A stretch of 64,000 bases of DNA from Neonectria sp. B-13 (lineage: Eukaryota; Ascomycota; Sordariomycetes; Hypocreales; Nectriaceae): contig NOKP01000011.1 of NCBI GenBank assembly GCA_002682825.1, positions 620,420-684,419 of the forward strand. The letters are read 5' to 3'. The translations under genes and the position numbers were made by a program. Of the stretch, positions 11,429 through 22,026 are shown in pieces (the stretch's first letter is position 1; each line of letters starts with the position of its first letter). The notes under the pieces are model-generated. The model saw nothing but the letters and a program-made list of their open reading frames with translations. It had not been told where the DNA came from and ran no database searches.

Positions 11429-12634
11429 TCAGTAGTCATTTATAAAGGGAAGAGGGACTTCGTGTGAATGCAAGGTGCTAACCACCCTACTCCCGAACAC
11501 AATCCGAAGTTTGACTGTGTATGTTAACAATACACAGTTGGTCCATTCAACAAGGCCGTTCCGCTTCTCCCATGACCGTAGCTCGCTCTGCTCGATCGCG
11601 CTCGCAACATCGCGACCAAAAATAGGTTCAATTGCGTCCACCCTCACGCCAACTCCTTGTCCGGGGAAGAGAGAGCGCAACCAGTTTTCCTCAGACGCGA
11701 TGTCCACTGAGACGATTCCATCGCCTTTCCTGCCTCGCGGATATTTGGACCTGACGCTGTCGGTAAGCCCAGACTCTTGCCGAGGTAGAGCACATGCGAT
11801 GGCTCTCCCAAAGACCTCATTGATGTTCCCCTGCGTCGCTGCGCCGAATTCAAAACTACCCACTGCTTCGGCCGACGTGATGGGTTTTGGGTCTGCTATG
11901 TATCAGCAAACAACGAGAAGAGAGGGTTGAAAGGGCATACCATCTGCCTGAGTCTCGGCGAAACAGGGTTGATTACCAGCCCGTCTATTCTCAGGCTTCA
12001 TCGCAAAGTCGTAGATCTCACGAAATCTATCATTCTTCCCTCGACAATGATACCTTAATCGCTTGAAAATCTCATCGCGATTGATGCAAGTGACTCCCCG
12101 TGACTCCATATACATCTGAACATGCAACGCTTTGAAAGAACCGTGAATCACTCTGATTCGCCTGTCCTCGAAACTGATAGAGCAGAAGGCTAACTCGTCC
12201 AATGTGAGCTTTAAGACCTCCAAGTAGAAGTTGCTGTTGGCATCGCTCTCGTTCACTTTCGTAATGAACGCAAGACATTTCTTGAGAGTGTGCCCCTCAA
12301 GGAGCTGTGTAGCCTGGAGACGATTCCTCGCGCGCTCGAAGCCCTCAACTATCTTGATCTGTGTTTCTAGGTTCTTAACCAATTCCGTTGCACCACTGAG
12401 TAGCTCGGGATGTTGGAATAGGTCAATGTTACAAGCCAGTCTGATTGGCAGCCAGTAATAGAGCGTTCCGGCCGTAACTTGTGTCTTCACATAAGAGGAT
12501 TTGAGACGAGAGGATTTGAGGCGAGAGGGCTTGGGGCGAGTGGACTTGGAGCGAGAGGCCCTGACGTGAGAGGACCTAGTATAAAAGGGCTTGGTGTGAG
12601 AGGGCTTGGTGTGAGAGGACTTGGGCAGATTCAT
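11429..12634 (-). CDS. Hypothetical protein with minisatellite-encoded N-terminus (386 aa)
   Basis: Two exons: 12634 down to 11941 and 11895 down to 11429, joined by a 45-bp intron (11896-11940, GTATGC...CATAG) in phase GAT G|CA. The first ATG of the frame is 12634. Residues about 4-45 are a degenerate pentapeptide repeat rich in Lys, Ser, Arg and Thr (SSHTK, PSHTK, SRLKS), translated from nine 15-bp units at 12491-12625; the segment is strongly basic. The rest is a non-repetitive, mostly helical region (YYWLPIRLACNIDLFQHPEL, FERARNRLQATQLLEGHTL) with no recognised domain. The C-terminal part (EPIFGRDVASAIEQSEL) is also unfamiliar. A further intron near 11475 is possible, which would change the last 15 residues. 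Function unknown. Confidence 0.5.
12491..12625. repeat. 15-bp minisatellite, about nine units, coding on the minus strand
   Basis: Nine consecutive 15-base units vary around GCGAGAGGACTTGGG (plus strand). The length is a multiple of three, so on the minus strand they give pentapeptides forming the N-terminus of the overlapping gene. The same unit recurs at 14935-14999. Confidence 0.85.
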
Positions 12635-12988
12635 TCTCAAGTGACAGGAGTCTGTCTATGCTATTTATAACACGATTTAGAAGGCGCTGGACATCCTTGC
12701 TGCTGAAAAGTGGCCCGCTCAAGACTGCTGCGGCTGCCGCCCAGCAGTTTTGCTATCAGGCTATACAGTTTTGACCAATGATGCTACAACCAGTGGCGTA
12801 TAGCTGCGTGGTCGATATCTTCCAGCATAAGAGTTCGGGTGAAATTGAACCTAGGCCATCGGCAGGGGATAAAAGGATGGCTCTATCCCTCTTCTCGGTT
12901 AAGAAGAGCTATCAACAGCCAAGTAGAATTCAAAGCTACCAAGGCAGCTTCATTGTTAGTATCTGTGAGCTCCATAGCCTCTTTCACC

Positions 12989-13569
12989 ATGGCTCCAAGA
13001 TGGTATCCTGTACACAAGGTCAAATACACTATTGCCCTTCCTGACCCTCACATGCCTCCCGACCGCCTTCACCACGCCATACTCGTCCAAACCAAGAAGA
13101 ACGGCTCCGGTACTCTCTACCATGTTATCGGTGATATCACTCCGAGAGGCGGAATGACTTACCAGAGCAAGAAGACAGAAAATCCGGCAGGCTCGCGGTC
13201 TTTTCACTCTCGAACTACTGGGTTACACCCACTCCGACTCCCACCCGGAACAGTGGAATTCGCTCCTCATCTCGCTACCCACTCCACCCCAAGAAGCATG
13301 GCCGCGTCGAGCCTTTCAAGGAGAAAATCAGCGAACACCAATACGTTTTCTACGAACCTGGGGAGGACCGCCAACCTCTCTGGAAGTGCACCGAGTGGGT
13401 TTAGTGGTATGCCATTCCGACCCTGCAGGAGAACGGCTTCATCCAGGACCAGATCTCTTCCACTCAGGGCCAGTCGTCATCCTCAGAATGGGTTTGGGAC
13501 GAAGCGGTGGGATTCTACAAATTCTGGGATGAAACGGCTAGTGAGTGGGTATGGCAGGCGCAGGAGTGA
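12989..13569 (+). pseudogene. Disrupted conserved small fungal protein
   Basis: The sequence opens with ATG and MAPRWYPVHKVKYTIALPDP, followed by RLHHAILVQTKKNGSGTLYHVIGDIT, the start of a small conserved fungal protein I recognise but cannot name functionally. The expected continuation is present but spread over three frames: ELLGYTHSDSHPEQWNSLL in one, then EPFKEKISEHQYVFYEPGED and PLWKCTEWV in another, followed by an in-frame TAG near 13399-13401 and then WYAIPTLQENGFIQ to a stop at 13567-13569. Two frameshifts (near 13213 and near 13295) plus a stop make it a likely pseudogene. None of the breaks has good splice signals. Confidence 0.7.
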
Positions 13570-13809
13570 TAATCCCCGGGTCCTTCATCAATCAAAGCTG
13601 CCGGAGAATACTCTGATGGTACCATCTGAACACAGCCATGTCTTAGTCTGACTTTCAAACTGTCATGTATCTCCAATCCAATACGTTCCTTAGATGCTGC
13701 ATGTGGTTCATCTATGTTTAAGATGTGAAAGAACAGTCATTGTTGCTGCATATGTCTAGGCCAAAGATAGGGTTGGTCAGGGTCGACACAATCGAACAAC
13801 GATTGAAAA
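13570..13809. other. Short intergenic stretch
   Basis: Between the disrupted plus-strand gene and the 3' end of the APH gene; nothing recognised. Confidence 0.4.
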
Positions 13810-14778
13810 CTAAATAAATTGCAAGTCGTGCAGCACCAACAGGAACATGGAAAGCTCTAGCGGGTACGGTTTTATGATGGCATGTAAAGTCTCCGGCCAG
13901 TCACTCCCCGACTGGAATCGTGCAATCGCCGAGGCATATTCCCAATACGCAGGATACCACCCTGCCGATTCCCAGTCCACGATACCTCTGACTTGATAGC
14001 TCCATCGCTGGTTAGCCTCCGCTGCCTTGGCCCCGGCGCTTTCTGAGCCAGGTTGTGTGAGTACCTTCTCCACCAGGACGTTTCGCATGTGCAGGTCTCC
14101 ATGCGTAAAGTTTACTCCATGGTCCTTCAGTGCAGCGGCGAGGTGTCGGGAGAAGAAGCTAGATATCCACCCGCGCCGCCAGGTCTGTTCCCAATTACTC
14201 CGCGATGCAAGAGCTAGCGCTGAATCGACCTCCTCCGCAGTCCTGAATGGACCATTGATACTGGCGTTGGGCCGATCTGTCTCAAAGACCGGGTCAGGGA
14301 TGCTACCGCCGCAAACACCGCCAATGAAGTCACGAGGTGGGCTCAGCGAACGCATCTGCGCCAACATAGGCCGTAGCTGCGTTGCAATCGACAACTTCGC
14401 TTCCACCGAGAGGAAGTTCCAGAGCGACTCCAAGTCGACGCCCCGAATGTACTCCATAACCAGATGAAGAGGACCAGAGGGCGGGTCCCGGTACATGGCA
14501 TATAGACGGGGCGCGGAGATATTGAGGTGTTCTTCGACGAAGAGAAGGGCGTTCCCCTCGTTTTCCGTAACGGTGGCATCGAATTTAACAACGTAGACGT
14601 CCCTGACGAGGCACATCCCACCGCTGTCTCCCCAGGCGCTCCTCCTAGGAGACAGCTCGGGCTTTGACGTGTCGCGGAACTCATCTGGGGTGGGTAGAGG
14701 ACCTGGCAGTTCCGCAGCAGCGCGGAAGTAAGGAAGCTTCACGGGTGCTAGTAGGCCATGGTCGACGTATTGGCACAT
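13810..14778 (-). CDS. Aminoglycoside phosphotransferase (APH)-like kinase, 322 aa
   Basis: A single-exon minus-strand gene from ATG at 14778. The protein has the choline/aminoglycoside-kinase fold signature: a strand-rich N-lobe with VVKFDATVTENEGNALLFVE (Lys and Glu of the nucleotide site), the hinge LVMEYIRGVDLESLW, the catalytic loop NFTHGDLHMRNVLV near residue 224 (Brenner-type HGDLHxxN) and GIVDWESAGWYPAYWEYA near residue 262 (the DxD/DFE-equivalent magnesium site). All catalytic residues are present. Such genes are much expanded in filamentous fungi; substrates are mostly unknown, so resistance should not be assumed. The upstream region contains copies of the 15-bp minisatellite (14935-14999), which may affect its promoter. 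Confidence 0.88.
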   Translation of the reverse strand: MCQYVDHGLLAPVKLPYFRAAAELPGPLPTPDEFRDTSKPELSPRRSAWGDSGGMCLVRDVYVVKFDATVTENEGNALLFVEEHLNISAPRLYAMYRDPPSGPLHLVMEYIRGVDLESLWNFLSVEAKLSIATQLRPMLAQMRSLSPPRDFIGGVCGGSIPDPVFETDRPNASINGPFRTAEEVDSALALASRSNWEQTWRRGWISSFFSRHLAAALKDHGVNFTHGDLHMRNVLVEKVLTQPGSESAGAKAAEANQRWSYQVRGIVDWESAGWYPAYWEYASAIARFQSGSDWPETLHAIIKPYPLELSMFLLVLHDLQFI

Positions 14779-14934
14779 AATCCGTAGAGCGATAAAGGTA
14801 GGAGGAGCTGCTTCAGGGCTATGGATATGTACGGATTAGGGATGCGGGTGGCGTATTTGGCGATGGTGCAGTGGTTTGAAAGAAAATTATGTTGCAAAGG
14901 ATTAGGAAGAATAGTTGGTTAGGGGCGGACTTGC

Positions 14935-14999
14935 ATGAGAGGACTTGGAGCGAGAGGACCTGGGGTGAGAGAGAGGACTTGGGGGCGAAAGCACCTGAG
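14935..14999. repeat. Second site of the 15-bp minisatellite
   Basis: About four units (ATGAGAGGACTTGGA, GCGAGAGGACCTGGG and two irregular ones) match the units at 12491-12625. They lie 150-220 bp upstream of the APH gene start and are not part of a supported coding frame. Confidence 0.75.
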
Positions 15000-16276
15000 A
15001 GAGTAGTAGGGACTGGGCTGCGGAAGATTATAATACCGCCTTGCAAAGGTGAGATGCAGTCCGATTGGCTCTTGTCCCATCCATCCATGACCTGCCTGTT
15101 TAAGACATAATGTCGATGTGAAGTTGGTGATATTGAAAGGTAAGTTATGTGTGTATAGGAGCACATAGTATCCACATCCCCGCCACCAGCAAACCGGACC
15201 TCTTTGTCATCCGGCTTCAGTAGAGTCCCAGTTTCGATAACCTCACCGCAGGCGTCTTTCTGTTGATTTGCTACGAACATTCCAGGGGCATTAGTCTTGG
15301 CCTGAGAGACGGATGCAATCCACATCTACCCAGACGGCAGCGGCAACGGTCACATTGGGGCAACGGCAGTATGCACGACAAGACAACAGACCAATAACGC
15401 TGTGGAGGTGCCGAGCTTGGCGGTGGCCTTTTTCGGCCTAGGGGTAATAAAAAGGCAAAGTGTAAAAAACCAAAAGGGCATCTTCAGTCTGATAGAACCC
15501 TTCCGTGTATGCTTCCGGGATGCTGTATCCCACACCAAAAAGCAGGAGGCGGCAGATAACAAAGGGGTGGCCCCAAACAACCTCCAGAAGGTAGTCGACG
15601 AAAAGAATTGCCCTCTCCGGGCCAGGGAGATCGTAAATCAGTATTGTCATCGCAGCAGAAAGAAGCCACCGGCCCAGGATCGAGACTCCATCCCAACATG
15701 GGACCAGAGCCCCGGTCATAACTTATAGCGGGATCCCAATACACGTCATCTGCAGAACGCACGCATACCACTCCGTAACTGGGCCCGGTTGCAATGCCCT
15801 CTTGACTTCCAGCCGTGACGCCACGCAATCAGCTGTGAGCTGAGGTTGGAGTGTCTTGCTGACAGGGACAGGGATGCAAAGTGCCAAGAGGTTTTTTGCA
15901 CTGATTTGGGCAAGCGTGTTGTCTCTTCCTCCACCGGCGTGGCCCGGGTTCCCCGAGCGGATCACCACCGATCGACTGTAAGCCGTGACGCCATGCACGG
16001 CGGGACTTCGTGAAGGCTTCCGTTCTCGAGACATAATTCGATGAACCTTGGTGTGAAGCTTGCGTTGCATGAGCATGTGGCCAAAAGCCCGGAGAAATTG
16101 GGTCTCTCATATCCAGATGCAACACCTGTCCTTGGCACAATGCAGGCGTAATCCCGACAACATTTACGACCCCGGCTAAAACTATCTTGTGCCTGAGGCA
16201 TATACTTTGGTTTGACGCCCACCTGACCCCCGCGACCGACCAGGCTTGCGACTGATTATCCCAGCGCAGCGTCTCC
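15000..16276. other. Region with one membrane-like minus frame, no supported gene
   Basis: A minus frame at 15719-15438 encodes a hydrophobic stretch (LLSAAMTILIYDLPGPERAI and LEVVWGHPFVICRLLLFGVG) that looks like the C-terminal end of a membrane protein, but no exons can be joined to it and upstream frames are closed. It may be a remnant. No other gene is recognised. Confidence 0.3.
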
Positions 16277-16973
16277 ATGAGCCAGCATCCGGACGAACAA
16301 GACTCGGCAAGTGTCATCAATACTTCCAATGGCCAGAAAACCCAGCATGTCTTCCACCCCGTGACTGATGACGCTCGGGCTTCTGCAGAGTCGCGCGACG
16401 GTGAAGCCATGCAAACTACCAAGCTGGGAGCGCCCCAAGCTGATCCTCAGCCGGCGTTGTACCGATTCATCCCATTGGATAAGGAATCCAGAAAGCTCCG
16501 ATATGACGCCACAGTCGAAGTGGTGGTTTTGGCGCCGAGTCAGAAACGAGTAGGGATATATTGTTATGGACTACCAGAGACGTGTCGAAAATTATCTCAT
16601 GCTCTGAGACAGGTCTGTAAGCTGAACACATACGTCCTTGCCGTCACTAACGTATCTATAGCCCAGCTTAGTTTATCCCATCACCGAGAGCTTCGACAAG
16701 CGCGTTCAGGCTGGGGCGAAGAGGAAAAGTCCGGAGGCCTTTCGACTCGAAGAAGGCTACTCGTTGTTCGTACCTAAAGGCTACTTAGGACTAGCAGTGC
16801 TCCTTTGCGATAAGAAGGTCAAGGTTCTATTAGACTCGGATAGCCAGACCTTGGGTACAGTGGACTGGGACCCAGACTATATATTGTGCTTCACTCAGAC
16901 AGGACCTCAAGCATTCAACGGCAGCCTCCGCTTTCTATTGGTGATGCTACAGCTAGAAACAGAGCGCGCATAG
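16277..16973 (+). CDS. Hypothetical protein, 215 aa, two exons
   Basis: Exon 1 (16277-16612) starts at ATG; a 49-bp intron (16613-16661, GTCTGT...TATAG) joins in phase to exon 2 (16662-16973, TAG stop). The acidic, polar N-terminus (MSQHPDEQDSASVINTSNG) is followed by a compact domain with hydrophobic strands: ALYRFIPLDKESRKL, VEVVVLAPSQKRVGIYCYG, PSLVYPITESFDKRV, EEGYSLFVPKGYLGLAVLLC and WDPDYILCFTQ. I do not recognise the family. Correct splicing restores a coherent sequence, which supports a real gene. It faces the unrelated minus-strand gene at 17160-17963 tail to tail. Confidence 0.55.
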
Positions 16974-17159
16974 CTGTCTTACCACTCTGGGCCATCTTCT
17001 TCACCAACGATATCGAGGGCGGAGATTCTCCGGTCATCCGTAGTTCTGGCGAAATCTTGCCTCGGCGGCCTGGCGATGGCGGGTGTGGCAAGGGGTCGCT
17101 CGCCATCTGCCTTGTCCTCGTTCGATTTCGTGCTGGGGACGGGGACGGAGAGATTCTGC

Positions 17160-17963
17160 TCAATATCCTGGAGACTTCTGGGTCAGTCGCGGACGCGAAG
17201 GTTCCTTGGATACATACTCGAAATTTCCCGCGTAAAGCTGGAAGACAAGATTAGGAATGCGGAGTCCTTGCGATTTCAAGGGTCTAGTGGGTTTGCTGGG
17301 TTGGTTTCTGGACAACAGATGGTCGAGAATCTCGAAATGCCGATTAGTGAAGGCATGGACGCTCGTGAGAAACGGGTTGCCTGCTTGGTGTTGGCACGCT
17401 GCTTGAAGCAATCGTGATTCAGTTAACTTACGGCGGATTGGTATCTGATAGGCAGAATCGCCAATGTATCTCTGAAGCACATCAAGAAAGAGGATGTATT
17501 TCAGGATTGCTGATCGCCTGTTCTCGAGCGTAGCGTAGCTGCCTTGAATACAGATATGCATGATATCATTCACTTGCTTCCCTGAGAGGCCATGGTTTCT
17601 CGCCACCACGCACGCGGCCACAAAGACAGCGATGGCCATCTGGTCATCGCCGGCTTCCTTAACATAGTTGGCGTACTCTCTAAGCAGCTGCATCAAGCTC
17701 ATGTTCGCCCGTTCCTGTATGTTGATGCGACATAGTGTGAGGCTGGCACACAGGGCGATGATCTCCTCATCGGACTGAGGTTTGTTGTTGACCCAGTCCT
17801 CTTCACCTTCAGGCAGTCCATTCAGAACATAGCTCACTTCTCGTCCCATTACGTCATCTGGCTTCTTGTCCCGGCGGCGCTTTGCCGGTTCCTGGGGCCG
17901 TTCCACGACCCATGGCTGCTGTGACATGTTACCGGCTGTCGAGGTAAATGGTGATCGATTCAT
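17160..17963 (-). CDS. Hypothetical helical protein, about 267 aa
   Basis: The first ATG of the open frame is 17963 (MNRSPFTSTAGNMSQQPWV). A basic segment (KRRRDKK) near residue 30 could be a nuclear signal. The centre is alpha-helical: SDEEIIALCASLTLCRINIQ, MSLMQLLREYANYVKEAGDD, AIAVFVAACVVARNHGLSGK. An in-frame 51-bp stretch with a perfect GTAAGT donor (after YQIPIRR, about 17380-17430) may be an intron, which would shorten the protein by 17 residues. No known domain. Convergent with the gene ending at 16973. Confidence 0.5.
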   Translation of the reverse strand: MNRSPFTSTAGNMSQQPWVVERPQEPAKRRRDKKPDDVMGREVSYVLNGLPEGEEDWVNNKPQSDEEIIALCASLTLCRINIQERANMSLMQLLREYANYVKEAGDDQMAIAVFVAACVVARNHGLSGKQVNDIMHICIQGSYATLENRRSAILKYILFLDVLQRYIGDSAYQIPIRRKLTESRLLQAACQHQAGNPFLTSVHAFTNRHFEILDHLLSRNQPSKPTRPLKSQGLRIPNLVFQLYAGNFEYVSKEPSRPRLTQKSPGY

Positions 17964-18318
17964 GCAGGATGCAACGAGTAAGAACACAAGGAGCAATTTC
18001 GCGCATCCCCCCAGTTCTCCTCGTTGGCTTGGGGGCGCGCTAGTCTACACTAGTTCATCAGTTGGCCCCACAGACTGGTCTGAGCGGGCTAGGCTCAGGC
18101 TAAACCTCCGTCTAGGCTGTCTTGGGACAGAAAACCTCTTGGCATCGGTGATCATTCCTGCATTCGCCAACTGAGCTGGTGGCCGTATGAGAACGCCTCG
18201 AGCGTCTCGAATCGCATCCGTGGACTGCCTTGTTTCAATCCCTCGCCTTGTAGTGGTTCGCAATCCATTTCCTGTCACGGCATCCATCCCGCAGCGTTCA
18301 TCCTGCCTACTTATCGAC

Positions 18319-19318
18319 ATGTCTCCAGCTTTTAACCAAGCACTCTGGTGGTGCAGGCATATCTTCGCTTCCTCGCGTCGAGCCGCGCTCTCAACGGTCC
18401 ACAATGGCATCGGGTCGATACACGGCGGCGGGCCAACCGTCTCGACCTCTTTTTCTACGTTGACAGAGCAGTGCGTCAATGACTCTATTCCGGTGTCGTG
18501 TCCTTCCAACTCGCCAGTGTCGTCCTCAACCACGCTCGTCCCTTCGGTCGTGGAGCAGGAAGCTGGCGAGTTTGAGTCCGTGGGGGACAAGTATTATGAA
18601 GAGGTTGATTTCTTAGGAAGGAAACTACAGAAGCACGCCCTTCGGAACGATTCCCACCGCCCGCGTCATAGCCGTTGATCGACTTCCAATGCTAGCTCCA
18701 GAGTTGGTGCCACCCAACTTTACCGCAGAATTTGACGATGTCGAGTACGAGTGGGTATACAAGTCTGGCCATTTCGATTTTATATTTGCACAACTTTCAT
18801 GGATTCAGAACATGCACAAACTGGTAAAGCAAACTTACAAGTGTCTCAAGCCAGGGGGGTTGGCGGAGTTTTCCTGGATTGTGCCGCAGCCGACAGCCCA
18901 ACATCCAGCTTGGAGTCAATGACAGGAGTTATGCGGAGAGTTGCATAAACAGACAGGGCGAGAGCTCGATTCCACCGCAACTATAGCGAACCTGGTGTTG
19001 GAGGAAGGATCCAAACAAGTTACGATGACGTCCGTCCGCTTCTACCGGGGCGGCCGTTACGATGTCAAAGGAGAGATTTTACTTCCCCTTCACCAAGCAC
19101 TGAACTGGGACATGTCCCGGATCGAGAAATTGGCAGAGCAAATGGAGCTGGAGCTGATCGGTATGCCGTTTGAAAGGTATGTCGTGATGAAACATGATGT
19201 ACTCCTACTAACACATGGAAAGCAAGTGTTTTTGGTTCCGGAAGTGAAAGTGGTCGGAGATAGAAGCCGATTACGGGTTTGGGCAACGAGCCATGTTGCT
19301 TCGCCTGACTGGCCGTGA
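18319..19318 (+). pseudogene. LaeA/UMTA-like SAM methyltransferase remnant
   Basis: Three plus frames together give most of a secondary-metabolism-type methyltransferase. The middle piece reads ARVIAVDRLPMLAPELVPPN, FDDVEYEWVYKSGHFDFIFA and YKCLKPGGLAEFSW, i.e. motifs II to post-III of the fungal LaeA-like family, and 18923-19318 gives ELHKQTGRELDSTATIANLV and LNWDMSRIEKLAEQMELELI. Breaks: the SAM-binding motif I (DxGxGxG) and flanks are absent between about 18640 and 18660, where the frame also shifts; a TGA at 18920-18922 interrupts a place where relatives have Trp (TGG). The upstream frame from ATG 18319 has a Ser/Thr/Val-rich N-terminus typical of these proteins. Without motif I it cannot bind SAM, so it is called a pseudogene. 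Confidence 0.75.
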
Positions 19319-19684
19319 TTCTTGAGAGGTTGCTAGCAATTCCATAGGTGCCCAAGAAGACCAGGTCGGGAAAAGAAAAAAATTCGAAAATCAGTATGTC
19401 GTCGCTGGTTAACATAGCGAACGGTTCTCTGGTAGTTATGACGAGAAAACCAAACGTAAGATGTGTCGTTCGAAGATAGCTCTGCTGTGGAGGCAGCAGG
19501 GCATGCTTTTCCCCTTCTTCACGCTGTAATACACCTTCTGTCTGAACTTTCCACTTTGCCCAAGCTATCGCAGCAGCTCTTCTCATTCCTTTCTTATCCT
19601 AATGACTTGGGTGCATTCAGACGCACTGTATCTACTGCCCTGAAGCAATCTCATCAATCTCATTGCTGGTTCCAGTTCAATTCG

Positions 19685-19687
<3 letters not shown>

Positions 19688-19717
<30 letters not shown>
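19688..19717. repeat. (CT)n microsatellite
   Basis: About 14 uninterrupted CT units. Confidence 0.9.
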
Positions 19718-19718
<1 letters not shown>

Positions 19719-20120
19719 TTTAGCAACGACAACTTAAGTCGTGGGCTTGGTCTGTACTTGGTGTATCTCCCACCGACACAATATCGTACTGGCTAACAAA
19801 TTACCTACGACTAGGAAAGCTCAGAGCTCCGCGCCAGTCACTGGACAGGGATGACACGGCCGGTCATTAAGCTCAGCACCAGGGCTTGCTTTACGAGGTC
19901 GAAATATACCTGACCCGTCAGTCCGCGTCCTCCATGGCATATTTTTAACGATTCAGCTACCGCTCGCACCAAGCCACCTTCCGCCACAAACTAAAAGAGT
20001 CAGAGGTGACTGGTAGGTGATCTTCAACGTGTCTCACGATCTTGTGTGCCGAGACGCACACAGGTGCACGCTTCTGCTTGGCTGTTCAAGGAGGGGGGCT
20101 AAGCGCAGATTTCCCAGCCC

Positions 20121-20200
20121 CAGGCACTCGTCAACCTCGATCTTGCTGGTGGTGGTGCTCTAGGTACTCGTTAACCTCGATCTTTCTGGTGGTGGTGATG
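20121..20200. repeat. 40-bp tandem duplication with C-to-T differences
   Basis: 20121-20160 and 20161-20200 share the order AGG-ACTCG-AACCTCGATCTT-CTGGTGGTGGTG. Of six differences, three are C to T, each where the first copy has CA (CAGG/TAGG, GCAC/GTAC, TCAA/TTAA). Confidence 0.8.
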
Positions 20201-20349
20201 CCCGTCCCCTCTGACCCTTCCAGCCTGGTGCGTAAAATAGATGAGTGATCATGGTAGCTCACTCTGAGGATATGGATGGATACTGTGGTGCCCTCCCGTC
20301 TATTCTACTCATGCAGACCAAGCTGAGAAGCGCCTTCTTCAGGTGGGGG

Positions 20350-21838
20350 CTAGGACTGCGACTGAGGCACCGCCAAGGCTTGCTCCCACCACGGCCAAAA
20401 TTCCTCACGACACCACCTCGCCAATCTAAGCAACCCGGCGTAAATGCGATAGCACCCATGTATCTCATCTGATGAGCCGATGTTGAATCCCTCCCAGATA
20501 ACCTATATGCACAAATTAGCTTACGGGCAAGGTGAGAGGAGGGAGGCGATGGCAAAAACATACCGTGCAACTCTCTGTGCGCTGCGCAAAGTCAACGCGC
20601 CAAGTAGCCCCTTGGACTAAGACGATGGGAATAATTAGAAGGCCCTGGGACCCATGGTTTGGCAGAGACTCGAGATGTCGAAACTGGGCGCGCAGCCAGG
20701 TGGCAAGCTGTGCGGAACCCATGATTGAGCCGTCGGATTTGCTGCTTTTGGTCTCGATGCCGATGGCGACGGGCGTGCTAGGCTCGTCGCTGAGCTGGAT
20801 GTGGGTGGCACGATGACAAGCCGGACGGAGCTGTCGGTAACGGAGCAGCGAAATGGCGAGTTTCGAATCGTTCGGCGGCTCGAGGAACATGGCGTAGTTG
20901 GCCTTGGCACCTACCAGGAAAGGGTCTGGGTCTCGCAACTCTGGATAGACGCGACATTGCGTGCTAAGGTTCGTTGTCAGCCGGCCATGGCCATTCAGAC
21001 GTCTGCTGAGAGTTGTTGAAAACGCACACATTACGATAAGAAACGCTAGGACAGCGCTCGTCGTCAAGCGCCAGCTCGAGCAGGGACGAATGAACCGAGT
21101 CATTCCAACCCGCCTCATGCTCCATTCGCTGCGTGCATTGGATGGTCTTGCGCTGGATCGTTTTGAGTCGTTTGTATATGTATTTGTCGAGATGTTCGCC
21201 ATCGTTGCCTTCGAGTGTAGGCGTATCGTAGAACCAGCTGTCGTTTGGAGGGTTTGCCCAGCTGGAATCCTTCGTCACCGAGTCCTAAAAGTGTCAACTC
21301 GAACACTGATATTGACGCGCCGGACACAGAAACCCCCCCTTACCTTCATCGAGGCTGGAATGACCCGGGCCGCTCGTAGTCGGGCAAGATCCTGCATCAG
21401 GAGTGTGGGCTCTTGCATGGACGAAATATGTTCCCTTCGGACAGGAAAGTCCGTCGCCAGCCGCAGTGCAATCTCGCGCTTCTCAGGGCTCACAGAACCA
21501 CCACGGCGACTCGAATTCGTCGTTATGGAATTGGAATCGGAGGCTGCGTCGCCAACACTAGCATCCAAAAGGCCACCCACTACAAAACATTGCTTTCAGC
21601 ACAAACGTTGGCCAAGGATTGAATGGGGAAATCAACCTGCTCGTCGAGGTGTGGCTTCGAGATCGACCACGCCACTGGCAAGCCGCCTTCGTTTCTTTGG
21701 GCTGGGTGTATACGACATCTTGTTCAAGTCCAGGTCGGGGATGATGAGGGCCTCCTCTCCATGCGCGTCGCAGGAGACTTGAAAGCGTTCAAGCCAGGCT
21801 TCAATGAAGGTTCTCGTGTCATCGGCTACGCCCACCAT
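20350..21838 (-). CDS. PD-(D/E)XK nuclease-like protein, copy D (intact, 405 aa)
   Basis: Five exons on the minus strand fit phase throughout: 21838-21637, 21579-21344, 21284-21035, 20940-20564 and 20502-20350 (TAG stop). The N-terminus TRTFIEAWLERFQ matches the family's first helix. PSPKKRRRL is a likely nuclear signal. WNDSVHSSLLELAL corresponds to the conserved helix before the catalytic domain. The core has ANYAMF (in place of KMVDxC; the metal-ligand Asp is not obvious here), VAIGIETKSSKS (catalytic Glu-x-Lys kept), LATWLRAQFRHL and IPIVLVQGATW. The C-terminus ends in a Trp-rich helix (RLARWCREEFWPWWEQAL), as in the other copies. It is the most diverged copy and has more introns than A, B, E or F. 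Two GATA-type boxes lie about 190 bp upstream. Nuclease activity is inferred from the fold only. Confidence 0.85.
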
Positions 21839-22026
21839 ATCAGCGCATCGGTGTGGTTGAGACTCCGTAGGTCGTTTCCAGAACATATGAGGATCAAAGC
21901 GCAAGTCGCATTGGCTTTTCCCTCTACTTTCTTTGATGTCATTGTTTTCTCTGGTGGATGATGAAGCAAGCAAGTTGGGGTGGGCTTGTCAAGGTTGGCG
22001 GGGCAATTGCAGAAGAAGCTCATCGG

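Larger units (their letters stand above)
19319..20349. other. Intergenic with simple and tandem repeats
   Basis: No supported gene. Holds a CT dinucleotide run (about 19688-19717) and a 40-bp tandem duplication (20121-20200). Confidence 0.5.

Noticed and set aside
18920..18922. Selenocysteine reading of the TGA in the methyltransferase
   Set aside because: Such fungi are not known to use selenocysteine, relatives have Trp here, and the gene has other defects.
20961..21782. 273-codon plus-strand frame
   Set aside because: Antisense to nuclease copy D, which has five phase-consistent exons on the minus strand.
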